Assembly: GCF_900115345.1 (NCBI RefSeq)
Contig: NZ_FOWC01000003.1
Span: 310,001 to 374,000, forward strand
Origin: Amycolatopsis rubida
GTDB lineage: Bacteria > Actinomycetota > Actinomycetes > Mycobacteriales > Pseudonocardiaceae
DNA length: 64,000 nucleotides
Reading direction: 5' to 3'
Shown: positions 1 to 8,251 of the stretch, piece by piece
Numbering within the stretch: the first letter of the stretch is position 1
Layout of the letters: the number at the start of each line of letters is the position of its first letter
Notes under the pieces: generated by a model
Told to the model about the DNA's origin: nothing
Databases searched by the model: none
What the model saw: only the letters and a program-made list of their open reading frames with translations
Translations under genes and position numbers: made by a program

Positions 1-2627
1 GGACAGGTGCTCGTGGAATCGAGCAGCCGGGCCGCTTCCGCGAAGCTCTGCCGCTTTATCAAGAGGCGCACAGCCCGTTCTCTGGCCAGCACCGATCCCG
101 CGGTGGCGGCTTCGGAGTAGAGGCCGGAAGCCACGACCAGGAGGGTCGACGACGCGAGTTCCACGCCGGATCCGCTCACGGTCGCCCGGTCGGTCCCGTC
201 GGTGCGGACGCTGTCGGCGTCGACGAGCGCGTCGGCGACCCAGAGCAGCGCGTGGTTCCAGGAAACGTCCTCGCGCGTGCGATAAGCCGTGACCAGGTCC
301 TTGGCGTAGACATCTGCGATGTACCGAGCGACCGGAGCCAGCGCGCCGGCGACCAGCGGGGCGGTGCCGACATACCACTTCAGTGCTTGAGCGATCGGCT
401 CGGAATACTCGGAATCCGAGGTTTTCCTGGCCTCTCCGAAGCGGCAGAGCAACAGGGCGATCTCGGCGGGGTCCGGGGCGCCGCCCGCTCGCTGGGCGGT
501 CCGGTAGCAGCCGGCGGCGTCGTCGAACAGACCGTGCCGGGCGGCAGCGAGGGCCGCGGCACCCAGCGCACGGGGTTCGTGTTCGGCTGCCTCGTAGTAG
601 CAGTCGAGTGCTTTCCGCGGACGATCCGAGGCGGAGAAGGCGTCGCCGACGGCGATCAACGGTGCGGCATCGCCGTCGGCCGCGCAGGCGAGGGCGAGTC
701 GCTGTGCGGTCATCAGATCTGTGCTCAGGTTTACCCGCACCGCGGCGGCCATCGCGCCCGGGACGTCGTATTGTCGCGCCGTCGCGACCCAGTCGAGCGC
801 GTCTTCCACTTGGCCGGCCGAAGCCAGCACCTGAGCGCCGAGGAGATAGGCGTCGTGCCGGCCGTGCTCGGTCGCTTTCGCCGAGAGCATCCTGACCGCG
901 GCTTCGGGGCCGGCCGCGTCGACCGTCAGGTCCGTGATCATCGGCAGCAGGTCGAGCCCGGTGCGTTCGCCCAGCTCGCTCAGGTAGCTGACCGCTTCGT
1001 CGAGCTGCGCCTGCCGACACTGCCGGTCCTCGGCTCGCTCCTTCGGCGTCAGCGGGACCCGGCGAGGCCGTTGCCGGGGGGAGTCCTCCCGGGACGCGAT
1101 GCCCTCGGCCACGACCGCCGCCGAATGCAGATCTCCCTTCTCGGCGAGCCGCTGATGAATAGCCAGCGCTTTGCGCGGCCGCTTGAGCTGGGTGTGCGCT
1201 ACCGCGACCAGTACCTCGGCGGAACGGTTTCCTTCGGCGGCGAGCGGGCCGAGCCAGTCGAGGACGTCTTTGGGCCGCTTGGCGGCGAAAAGTATTCTGG
1301 CTCCTTCGCGGACGGCGTCCTCGACGCGGTCCGGATCGACGCTGGTCCGCGCGATTGTTTCGTACTGGCTGATCGCGTCGTCGATCCGGCCGGCCCTGGC
1401 CAGCATCGCGGCGAGTTCGGCGCGTGCGCGCGGGCATCCGTTCTCAGCCGCTCTGGAGAAGAAGTGAGCGCTCAATTCCAGCAGGTGGCGTTTTTCGCAT
1501 TCTTTCGCCAGGGCGCGGCAGTTTTCAGGATCTGCTCTCTCGCGCAGCACCGGCCACACCAGCTCGTTCGGCAGGACCAGCTTCGCCGCCCCGGTCACGA
1601 AATGCCGCTCGAGCGAGGGGGCGAGGCAGTACGAGTCCGCCGTCTCGCCGGATTTCCGGATCAGGATCGCGGCCCCGCCGGGTACCTGCTCAGTCACCTC
1701 GCTCAACGCTTCGGCGAACCACTCGGCTGAATCGGGCGCGCGGCTTCCGAGAAAAGCTTGCGCGCCCTGACGCAGGACGTCGCGCGGAAACCATCGGCCG
1801 TGTCCGGCGTGCAGTGCCGCGATCAGGAAGTCGAGCAGCGCGCGAGATTCCGGGCCCGCGTCGCGGTACCGTGCGCGAAGTTCCGGTTCGGCGACGAGAG
1901 TCTGGATCACGCGGCCGTCCGGTGCGCTCGCCGCTGCTTCGGCCAGCCTCGGTTCAGGAGAATCGCGCGCCTTGCCGAGTTCGGTCTTGGTAAAGGACTC
2001 GTCCACCCGGATGACGGTTCCCTGCCGCGGGAGCAGCTGGACGTTGGGACGGTGCAGGCCCGGCGGTGTCCGGCCGGACGGCGCGTTGAGCGTTTTCCAG
2101 CTCTCGCGGGTCAGGGTGATCAGGATCAGGCAGGGGGCGCGGGTTTCGTCGCCGAGGAGATTGCGCAGACAGCGGGCGACCCGGTCGTCGAGTTCGCTGT
2201 CGCCGGACAAGAGGCACCGCTCGGCGGCCGGAAGCCACACCACCGTCCGGGGAGACAGGCCGCTCTCGTTCGCCAGCAGCTCTTCCGGCGTGCAGGGGCT
2301 GAGTCCTGGCCAGATCTTCCAGTGGCGGAGGAGGAAGGACCCGTCGTCGTTCGCGCGGATCGCCTCCCACAACGCACGTTTCTTCCCCGTCGCCGGATCG
2401 CCGACCAGGATGGCCATCCGGCTCGCCCCGCCCGCGGCCGCCGCGATGACGGGTTCCAGCTCCGCGTCGTGTTTGCGCGGGAAGTAGATCGTCGTTTCCG
2501 GCACCGTGCGGCCGTGCCGGCCGTCGTCGCTCAAGGGAAAGATTCCGAGCTGATCCGGAGTGCGGGTCGCCAGGTCGGCCGTGGGTATGGAGAGCGGGGC
2601 CGGGGTGGGGTGCGCTGTGGTGTCCAT
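1..2627 (-). CDS. Large TPR-like protein with N-terminal P-loop-like motif (3' end outside window)
   Basis: The frame is open for at least 875 codons on the minus strand and runs off the left edge, so the C-terminus is missing. The ATG at 2627 begins MDTTAHPTPAP. A P-loop-like GDPATGKK lies at residues 76-83, but the Ser/Thr expected after GK is Lys, so nucleotide binding is uncertain. The remaining roughly 600 residues are Ala/Leu/Arg-rich helical repeats of TPR or Sel1 type (for example AEKGDLHSAAVVAEG and YYEAAEHEPRALGAAALA). The architecture resembles actinobacterial proteins that join a nucleotide-binding region to a repeat scaffold, often linked to signalling or conflict, but no named family is certain. 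It lies downstream of the methyltransferase on the same strand after a 173-bp gap and probably has its own promoter. Confidence 0.7.
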   Translation of the reverse strand, partial: MDTTAHPTPAPLSIPTADLATRTPDQLGIFPLSDDGRHGRTVPETTIYFPRKHDAELEPVIAAAAGGASRMAILVGDPATGKKRALWEAIRANDDGSFLLRHWKIWPGLSPCTPEELLANESGLSPRTVVWLPAAERCLLSGDSELDDRVARCLRNLLGDETRAPCLILITLTRESWKTLNAPSGRTPPGLHRPNVQLLPRQGTVIRVDESFTKTELGKARDSPEPRLAEAAASAPDGRVIQTLVAEPELRARYRDAGPESRALLDFLIAALHAGHGRWFPRDVLRQGAQAFLGSRAPDSAEWFAEALSEVTEQVPGGAAILIRKSGETADSYCLAPSLERHFVTGAAKLVLPNELVWPVLRERADPENCRALAKECEKRHLLELSAHFFSRAAENGCPRARAELAAMLARAGRIDDAISQYETIARTSVDPDRVEDAVREGARILFAAKRPKDVLDWLGPLAAEGNRSAEVLVAVAHTQLKRPRKALAIHQRLAEKGDLHSAAVVAEGIASREDSPRQRPRRVPLTPKERAEDRQCRQAQLDEAVSYLSELGERTGLDLLPMITDLTVDAAGPEAAVRMLSAKATEHGRHDAYLLGAQVLASAGQVEDALDWVATARQYDVPGAMAAAVRVNLSTDLMTAQRLALACAADGDAAPLIAVGDAFSASDRPRKALDCYYEAAEHEPRALGAAALAAARHGLFDDAAGCYRTAQRAGGAPDPAEIALLLCRFGEARKTSDSEYSEPIAQALKWYVGTAPLVAGALAPVARYIADVYAKDLVTAYRTREDVSWNHALLWVADALVDADSVRTDGTDRATVSGSGVELASSTLLVVASGLYSEAATAGSVLARERAVRLLIKRQSFAEAARLLDSTSTC

Positions 2628-2681
2628 CTCTCGCCCGAGCCTGCCGGACCTGGCCGCGGCCGCGCCACTCCCGTCCCGTGC

Positions 2682-2764
2682 TTTCGGTGAACGGTCAGCT
2701 CAGGGGGTTCAATGAGCGGCGAAATTCGCTCGCGCCGAACCCTCGTTCACTCATTTCGGTGAAC
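2682..2764. promoter_or_regulatory. Repeated TTTCGGTGAAC sites upstream of the TPR gene
   Basis: The 11-mer TTTCGGTGAAC occurs at 2682-2692 and again at 2754-2764. The second copy also forms an inverted repeat, GTTCAC-N8-GTGAAC (2745-2764). The sites lie in the 173 bp between the methyltransferase stop and the TPR-protein start, where the promoter of the TPR gene should be. Two spaced identical sites suggest an operator. The binding protein is unknown. Confidence 0.3.
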
Positions 2765-2800
2765 AATTCTTGCGCGCGGTAACGCTATTCCGCGATCGAT

Positions 2801-3835
2801 TCAGGCCGGTTTTCCCGCCACCACGAGATCCCGCACGATCGCCTGGTCCACCCGGTGCGCCAGCTCCTCGTACGGCCCGCCCGACCGCACCGCCAGCCCC
2901 GCCCGTTCCAGGATCGCCACCAGGCCCTCCCGCGGCAGCACATGCGTGTTCCACGAGATCCCGAGCGCCCCGCCCGGCCGCAGCACCCGGTTCCACACCG
3001 GGATCGCCGCGGCGAGGAGGTCGCGCGGGCTGCGGGCCAGACCGGTTTCGCGGTGGCTGCCATGCTGCACGCCGTACGGCGCGTCGGTCACGATCAGGTC
3101 CGCCGACGCCGGGCGGAGGACCTCGTCGGTGGTCAGGGTGTCCGCGTTCAGGTAGCTGAGCCGCCGGGTGCGGCCTGCCTTGTAGTCGTCCTTGTCGAAC
3201 GCGTACTCGATGTCCAGCCGGCGGCCGAGGCGGACCTTGTTGCGGCGCAGCTGCCCGGACTCCGCGGTGTGCTTCACCCGCTTCGTGCGCAGCCACGTCT
3301 TCACGAACTGTTCGTACGCCTCGAAATCGCGCGCGTCGACGTCGAGGCCAGTGGCGTCGAAGCCGTACATCACGGCCTGGTTCAGCGTCGTCCCGCGGCC
3401 GCACAGCGGGTCGAGCACGTGCAGTTCGCGGTCCGGCCAGTCCGCGGGCCGCGAGGTCGCCAGCAGGGTGAGATTGAGCAGCAGTTTCGTGAACTGCTCG
3501 TTGGTCTTGCCCGGGTACTTCTGGATGGTCAGCAGGTCGGAGTCCGCCTTCGCCAGCGGATGCACGGCGACCGGCCGCAGCACGCCGTCGCCCAGTTCGA
3601 ACAGGGCGTACAGCGAGGACAGGTTCGACAGCAACGCCAGGTCGCGCTCGCCGAGCGGGGCCGCGCAGGCGAATTTCACGTACCCGACCCCGCCGAGTTC
3701 GATCTCTTCGATCGCCGACACCTCGGCGGAAAGAGCGGTGCCGAAGGCCGCCAGTTCGGCGCGCAGCAGCGCCGGCGACGAGGCGGCGTACACGCGGTTG
3801 GCGGAAGGCAGAACGAGGATCACGTACTCAGGCAT
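2801..3835 (-). CDS. TRM11-type SAM-dependent RNA/DNA methyltransferase
   Basis: A 344-aa protein with an N-terminal THUMP-like region of about 130 residues followed by a Rossmann methyltransferase domain. Motif I is DPLCGRGTT at residues 142-150. The catalytic motif IV is DAPYG at 251-255, the [DN]PPY variant seen in TRM11-like N2-guanine and N6-adenine methylases. C-terminal strands such as VLRPGGALGIS complete the fold. The likely substrate is tRNA or another structured RNA, but no sequence feature settles it. The start MPEYVILVLP at 3835 was chosen over longer extensions because the conserved domain begins there. It is divergent from the DHH gene with only 25 bp between the starts, so the two promoters must overlap the coding ends. 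Confidence 0.75.
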   Translation of the reverse strand: MPEYVILVLPSANRVYAASSPALLRAELAAFGTALSAEVSAIEEIELGGVGYVKFACAAPLGERDLALLSNLSSLYALFELGDGVLRPVAVHPLAKADSDLLTIQKYPGKTNEQFTKLLLNLTLLATSRPADWPDRELHVLDPLCGRGTTLNQAVMYGFDATGLDVDARDFEAYEQFVKTWLRTKRVKHTAESGQLRRNKVRLGRRLDIEYAFDKDDYKAGRTRRLSYLNADTLTTDEVLRPASADLIVTDAPYGVQHGSHRETGLARSPRDLLAAAIPVWNRVLRPGGALGISWNTHVLPREGLVAILERAGLAVRSGGPYEELAHRVDQAIVRDLVVAGKPA

Positions 3836-3860
3836 CCCGCAGAGCGTAGCGTGACACTTT

Positions 3861-4871
3861 GTGACAGCTTCCCTGGTACAGGACATCGAGGCCGCCGCCG
3901 CAGTGCTGGCCCGGGCCACCGACGTGACGCTGCTCGGACACGTCCGCCCCGACGCGGACACCCTCGGCAGCGCGCTGGCCCTCGGCCACGTGCTGCATCG
4001 CCGCGGCGCGCGCGTGCGAGTCGCCTTCGGCGAGCCGGACGAGGCCCCCGAAACACTGGCCTGGCTCGACGTCGACGGCCTGATCACTCCCGTCGACGCC
4101 CTCCCTCCGGCGGACGGCCTGCTGGTCGCGCTGGACACCCCGACCCTGGCCCGCCTGGGCAGGCTCGCCCCGCGGGTCGCCGCGGTCCGCGACGCGGGCG
4201 GTTCGGTCCTGGTCGTCGATCACCACGCGACCAACGCCCGCTACGGCACCCACCACGTCGTGGACGACACCGCCGAAGCGACGGCGATCCTGGTCACGCG
4301 GATCGTCGAGGCGATGGGGGCCGAACTGGACGCGGCCGCCGCGCGCTGCCTGTACGCCGGGGTGGTCACCGATACCAGCGGCTTCCGGCGGGCGAGCCCC
4401 GAAACGCACCGGATCGCCGCCCGCCTCCTGGAAGCCGGGGCCGACCCGGGCGAGGTGGCCCGCCGAATCGTCGACGACCACCCGTTCGCGTGGCTGCCGA
4501 TGCTGTCGACGGTCCTGTCGGAGGCCCGTCTGGAACCCGAAGGGGCGCAAGGATTCGGCTTCGTCCACACGGTAGTGCGCGCGGCCGCCGCGGCGACGGT
4601 GCGGCTCGAAGAGGTGGAGTCGGTGATCGACGTGGTGCGCGCTACCCGGGAGGCCGGCGTCGCAGCGGTGCTGAAGGAAGCCGGGCCCGGTCCAGTGTGG
4701 ACGGTCTCGCTGCGCTCGGCCGGCGACATCGACGTGTCCGCGGCCGCCGCGGAGTTCGGCGGGGGAGGCCATCGGATGGCGGCGGGATGCACGGCGGAGG
4801 GTCCGGCGGAGGAGGTGCTGGACCGGCTGCGGGAAGCGCTGGGGAGGGCGCCGCTGTTGCGGGCTTCCTGA
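3861..4871 (+). CDS. nrnA: DHH-family phosphoesterase, NrnA type (oligoribonuclease/pAp phosphatase)
   Basis: A 336-aa protein starting at GTG. The DHH domain shows GHVRPDAD at residues 26-33, with metal-binding Asp residues, and VVDHHAT near 120. The C-terminal DHHA1 domain ends with GGGGHRMAAG near residue 300, the substrate-binding loop. Family members degrade 2-5-nt RNAs to mononucleotides and dephosphorylate pAp in the cytoplasm, using Mn2+ and the DHH aspartates. In actinobacteria this gene commonly sits between rbfA and a MATE exporter. Here the MATE gene follows, but a tetR gene intervenes, and the upstream neighbour is a divergent methyltransferase rather than rbfA. Domain length and motif order are complete. 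Confidence 0.85.
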   Translation: MTASLVQDIEAAAAVLARATDVTLLGHVRPDADTLGSALALGHVLHRRGARVRVAFGEPDEAPETLAWLDVDGLITPVDALPPADGLLVALDTPTLARLGRLAPRVAAVRDAGGSVLVVDHHATNARYGTHHVVDDTAEATAILVTRIVEAMGAELDAAAARCLYAGVVTDTSGFRRASPETHRIAARLLEAGADPGEVARRIVDDHPFAWLPMLSTVLSEARLEPEGAQGFGFVHTVVRAAAAATVRLEEVESVIDVVRATREAGVAAVLKEAGPGPVWTVSLRSAGDIDVSAAAAEFGGGGHRMAAGCTAEGPAEEVLDRLREALGRAPLLRAS

Positions 4872-5050
4872 CCGGGCCGGGCGGTGCGCGGCCCGGCCCG
4901 GCGGATGAGCGCGGGACTTGGGCGGAGTTCGGCGGGAGCGGCGGGATTGGCGGGATTGGCGAAGCCGCGTCCGGAAGCTTCGCCGGTGCGCCCGCGTGAT
5001 CGCCGGGGCCGCATCGCCGCCGTGCTGCTGACCGGAGCCTTCGCGCCTGG

Positions 5051-5620
5051 TCACACCGGCCGACGCAGCCCGTCCAGCACGAGGGTGATGAGATCGTCGG
5101 CCTCGGCCCGCCAACGAGGACGGTCATGGGACGCGCCGATGCCGTGCAGCGCCATCAGCACGGCACCGGCGTCCACGTCGTCGCGAACGGTGCCGTCCTC
5201 TGCCGCGGCGGCCACCAGGTCGGTGACCGCCTGCTCCAGCGCTTGGCTGCCGCCGGCGAGGGCGTTCGAGCGTTCGGCCATCAGCGTGGCCAGCGTCCGG
5301 GCCAGGCCCTCGTGGGCGTCGATGTGGTCGACCATGCCGCGCAGGAAGGTCGCCAGCGCCTCCGCCGGGGGCAGCGTGGCCCGCAGCTGGCGGGCGCGAT
5401 CGCACAGCGCGGCGACTTCCCCGTGGTAGACCGCCTCGGCCAGCGCCTCCCGGGTGGGGAAGTGGCGGTACAGCGTGCCGGTGCCCACTCCGGCCAGGCT
5501 GGCGAAGTCGTCGAAGCGCAGGTCGAAGAATTCGCCGGCGTCGAAGATCTCCCGTGCCTTGGCGACCAGGAGGTCGCGGTTGCGCTGGGCGTCGGCCCGC
5601 AGCGGCTTGCCCGCGGTCAT
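5051..5620 (-). CDS. TetR-family transcriptional regulator
   Basis: A 189-aa protein with an N-terminal TetR HTH: FDDFASLAGVGTGTLYRHFPTREAL at about residues 36-60. The C-terminal helical ligand domain is poorly conserved, as usual, so the effector cannot be predicted. The ATG at 5620 was chosen because MTAGKPLRADAQRNR leads directly into the HTH. An upstream extension would read through the palindromic operator. That operator (5640-5660) is only 20 bp from the start, which strongly suggests autorepression. The neighbours are the DHH gene (convergent) and the MATE exporter (divergent), so the exporter is a plausible second target. Confidence 0.85.
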   Translation of the reverse strand: MTAGKPLRADAQRNRDLLVAKAREIFDAGEFFDLRFDDFASLAGVGTGTLYRHFPTREALAEAVYHGEVAALCDRARQLRATLPPAEALATFLRGMVDHIDAHEGLARTLATLMAERSNALAGGSQALEQAVTDLVAAAAEDGTVRDDVDAGAVLMALHGIGASHDRPRWRAEADDLITLVLDGLRRPV

Positions 5621-5639
5621 GCGCGGCCCTCCCGTCGTC

Positions 5640-5660
5640 AAGTGGAGATTGTCTCCACTT
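5640..5660. promoter_or_regulatory. Perfect palindromic TetR operator
   Basis: AAGTGGAGA-TTG-TCTCCACTT: two perfect 9-bp arms around a 3-bp centre, lying 20 bp upstream of the tetR start. TetR repressors usually bind palindromes of this size close to their own promoter. The next gene to the right, the MATE exporter, starts 263 bp away, so control of that gene is possible but less direct. Confidence 0.75.
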
Positions 5661-5922
5661 CGATCGTACCGCACGAGGTGCGGCGCGAAGATCTCGCTGC
5701 CCGGCCGCCGCTGGGCTTGCTGTCCGATCCGGTGTCCGCCCGAGGCCGCCCGCGGCTGGCTGGCCGCCCGTGCCGGATCACGCCACAGTGGACTTCTGTC
5801 TCTCAAGATCAGCCTGCTTCCCTTGCCGCATAAGCGAATCCCGTGCTCCGATCGCTCGCCTCCGGCTGTCCTCGCGGTCCGGGCCGCCGGAATTGTCGGT
5901 CCCGGTGGCTACTCTCATTCCC

Positions 5923-7260
5923 GTGTCCGAAAACGCCACGACCACCGCCGTAAGCGGTGACCGCATCCCGCCCCGCCGAGTGTTCGGCCTCGCCGTGCCC
6001 GCGCTCGGCGTGCTCGCCGCCGAGCCGCTCTACGTGCTGGTCGACACCGCCGTCGTCGGCCATCTCGGGGCGTTGCCGCTCGCCGGCCTCGCGCTGGGCG
6101 GCGTGGTGTTGTCGCAGGTCTCCACGCAGCTCACCTTCCTGTCCTACGGCACCACCTCGCGCACCGCGCGGCTGCACGGCGCGGGCAGGCGCGCCGACGC
6201 GGTCAGCGAAGGCGTGCAGGCCACCTGGCTGGGCGTGCTGGTTGGGCTGGTGCTGCTGGCGGCGGGGCAGTTGCTGGCCGGGCCGATCGCCCGCGCGCTC
6301 TCGGGCAGCGACGAGATCGCCGCGGCGGCCGTGTCGTGGCTGCGGATCGCGTTGTTCGGCGCGCCGCTGATCCTCATCACGATGGCGGGCAACGGCTGGA
6401 TGCGCGGCGTGCAGGACGCCACCCGTCCGCTGCGCTATGTGCTGGCGGGCAACGGAATCTCCGCCGTCCTGTGCCCGGTGCTGGTGTACGCCGCCGGTCT
6501 CGGGCTGGAGGGGTCGGCGATCGCGAACGTCGTCGCACAGGTCGTGTCCGCGTCGATGTTCGTCGCGGCGCTGGTACGGGAAAAGGCGCCGTTGCGGCCG
6601 GATTTCCCGGTGATGCGGGCGCAGCTGGGTCTCGGCCGCGACCTGGTGCTGCGCAGTTTCGCGTTCCAGGCGTGCTTCGTGTCGGCCGCCGCGGTGGCCG
6701 CGCGCACTTCGACCGAGGCGGTCGGGGCGCACCAGGTGGTCCTGCAGCTCTGGACGTTCCTGTCCCTGGTGCTCGATTCGGTCGCGATCGCCGCGCAGTC
6801 GCTCGTCGGCGCGGCGCTCGGTGCCGGAGCGGCGCGGCAGGCACGCGGAGTGGCCACGCAGATCACCGGATACGGCCTGGTTTTCGGCTGTTTCCTCGGC
6901 GTGCTGTTCGCGGCGTTGTGGAGCGTCCTGCCGCACGCGTTCACGTCCGATCCGGGAGTGCTCGGCGAAATCCCGCACGCCTGGTGGTTCTTCGTGGCGC
7001 TGCAACCGATCGCGGGCGTGGTGTTCGCGCTCGACGGTGTTCTCCTCGGTGCGGGCGATGCCGCCTTCCTCCGCACCGCCACGCTCGTCAGTGCCGGGCT
7101 CGGCTTCCTGCCGCTGATCTGGCTGTCGCTGGCGCTGGGCTGGGGGTTGATCGGGATCTGGAGCGGCTTGTCGCTGTTCATGGTGTTCCGGCTGGCGGCC
7201 GTGGTGGCGCGGTGGCGGTCCGGGCGGTGGGCCGTGGTCGGCGCGGTGCGGGAGGCGTGA
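5923..7260 (+). CDS. MATE-family multidrug/DinF-type efflux transporter
   Basis: A 445-aa integral membrane protein with about 12 hydrophobic segments in two homologous halves, starting at GTG (MSENATTTAVSG). The first segment, RVFGLAVPALGVLAAEPLYVL, matches the start of the DinF branch of MATE exporters, which are sodium- or proton-driven antiporters of drugs and metabolites in the cytoplasmic membrane. The characteristic P-A-L and DTAVVGHLG residues of helix 1 are present. The gene order DHH phosphoesterase then MATE is common in actinobacteria, supporting the assignment. A TetR regulator with its operator lies just upstream on the other strand and may control it. The substrate is unknown. 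Confidence 0.85.
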   Translation: MSENATTTAVSGDRIPPRRVFGLAVPALGVLAAEPLYVLVDTAVVGHLGALPLAGLALGGVVLSQVSTQLTFLSYGTTSRTARLHGAGRRADAVSEGVQATWLGVLVGLVLLAAGQLLAGPIARALSGSDEIAAAAVSWLRIALFGAPLILITMAGNGWMRGVQDATRPLRYVLAGNGISAVLCPVLVYAAGLGLEGSAIANVVAQVVSASMFVAALVREKAPLRPDFPVMRAQLGLGRDLVLRSFAFQACFVSAAAVAARTSTEAVGAHQVVLQLWTFLSLVLDSVAIAAQSLVGAALGAGAARQARGVATQITGYGLVFGCFLGVLFAALWSVLPHAFTSDPGVLGEIPHAWWFFVALQPIAGVVFALDGVLLGAGDAAFLRTATLVSAGLGFLPLIWLSLALGWGLIGIWSGLSLFMVFRLAAVVARWRSGRWAVVGAVREA

Positions 7261-7317
7261 TGGCATAACGGCGAAACCCGCTCGCCGCCGGCGCCCGGCG
7301 GATGCGAGGGTGGGCGC

Positions 7318-8139
7318 ATGCCGAAGTTCACCCAGGTCGACGTCTTCACCGGCGAGCTCACCCGAGGCAACGCGCTCGCTGTGGTGCACGCCGCGGACGG
7401 GTTGTCCGACGAGCGGATGGCCGCGTTCGCTCGCTGGACGAACCTCAGCGAGACCACGTTCCTGCTGGAGCCGTCCGACCCGGCCGCCGACTACCGCGTG
7501 CGGATCTTCACCCCGCACGGCGAGCTGCCGTTCGCCGGGCATCCGACGCTCGGGTCGGCGCGGGCGTGGCTGGCCGCCGGGGGAGAGCCGAACGCCGGGC
7601 ATCTCGTGCAGGAATGCGGGGCCGGGCTGGTCCGGGTGCGCCGCGACGGCGACCGGCTGGCGTTCGCCGCGCCTCCGCTGCGCCGCGGCGGTCCGGTGGA
7701 CGACGCCGACCTCGCCGCGGTGAAACGCGGCCTGCGCCTCGGCGACGCCGACGTCCTCGACGCGCGCTGGGCGGACAACGGCCCCGGCTGGATCGCGCTG
7801 CTGCTGCGCGATGCGGCGACCGTCCTCGCGATCGAGCCGGACTTCGGTGCGCTCGGCTCGTACAAGGCGGGCGTCGCCGGTGCGCAGCCGGCCGGATCCG
7901 ACACGGCTTTCGAGGTCCGCGCGTTCAGCGACGTCGTCGAGGATCCGGTCACCGGCAGCCTCAACGCGGCGCTCGGCCAGTGGCTGATCGGCGACGGCCT
8001 GGCGCCCGAGTCGTACGTCGCGGCGCAGGGCACGCGGCTCGGCAGGCGCGGGCGGGTGCACGTCGAACGGGACGGCGACGACGTGTGGGTCGGCGGCGAA
8101 ACGGTCGTCGGCATCCGGGGCGAAGCGGACCTGTGGTGA
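7318..8139 (+). CDS. PhzF-family isomerase/epimerase-like protein
   Basis: A 273-aa protein of the diaminopimelate-epimerase fold. PhzF signatures are visible: FTQVDVFTGELTRGNALAVV at the N-terminus, LSETTFLL with the catalytic-position Glu, HGELPFAGHPTLG in the active-site loop at about 62-74, and DPVTGSLNAALGQWL near 210. True PhzF isomerises a dihydroxyanthranilate intermediate in phenazine synthesis. No other phenazine genes are nearby, so this is probably one of the many PhzF-like proteins of unknown substrate. It starts at ATG 7318, 57 bp after the MATE stop, and could be cotranscribed with it. Confidence 0.85.
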   Translation: MPKFTQVDVFTGELTRGNALAVVHAADGLSDERMAAFARWTNLSETTFLLEPSDPAADYRVRIFTPHGELPFAGHPTLGSARAWLAAGGEPNAGHLVQECGAGLVRVRRDGDRLAFAAPPLRRGGPVDDADLAAVKRGLRLGDADVLDARWADNGPGWIALLLRDAATVLAIEPDFGALGSYKAGVAGAQPAGSDTAFEVRAFSDVVEDPVTGSLNAALGQWLIGDGLAPESYVAAQGTRLGRRGRVHVERDGDDVWVGGETVVGIRGEADLW

Positions 8140-8160
8140 AGCACACCCCGGTTACGGCTA

Positions 8161-8193
8161 TGTATCGAGGTTGCTGAGGCGATACAAGTATCG
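8161..8193. promoter_or_regulatory. Palindromic operator candidate upstream of the MFS gene
   Basis: A perfect 14-bp palindrome CGATAC-AA-GTATCG lies at 8180-8193. A further TGTATCG half-site at 8161-8167 makes three GTATCG/CGATAC half-sites in 33 bp. The block is about 60 bp upstream of the TTG start of the MFS transporter, where an operator would act. No regulator gene adjoins it, so the cognate protein is unknown. Confidence 0.5.
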
Positions 8194-8251
8194 AGGCGGC
8201 AGCGTCGTCGTCCTCCGCTGTCCGACGCTCGCCTGATTTCTGGAGGAACTC

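Noticed and set aside
252..1730. Long plus-strand frame across the first gene
   Set aside because: Its translation is Arg/Gly-rich without domain structure. The minus strand encodes a coherent TPR-like protein over the same stretch.
5809..8061. 750-codon minus-strand frame over the MATE and PhzF genes
   Set aside because: High GC removes stop codons. The translation is low-complexity (His/Arg/Gln-rich) and the plus-strand genes have clear motifs.
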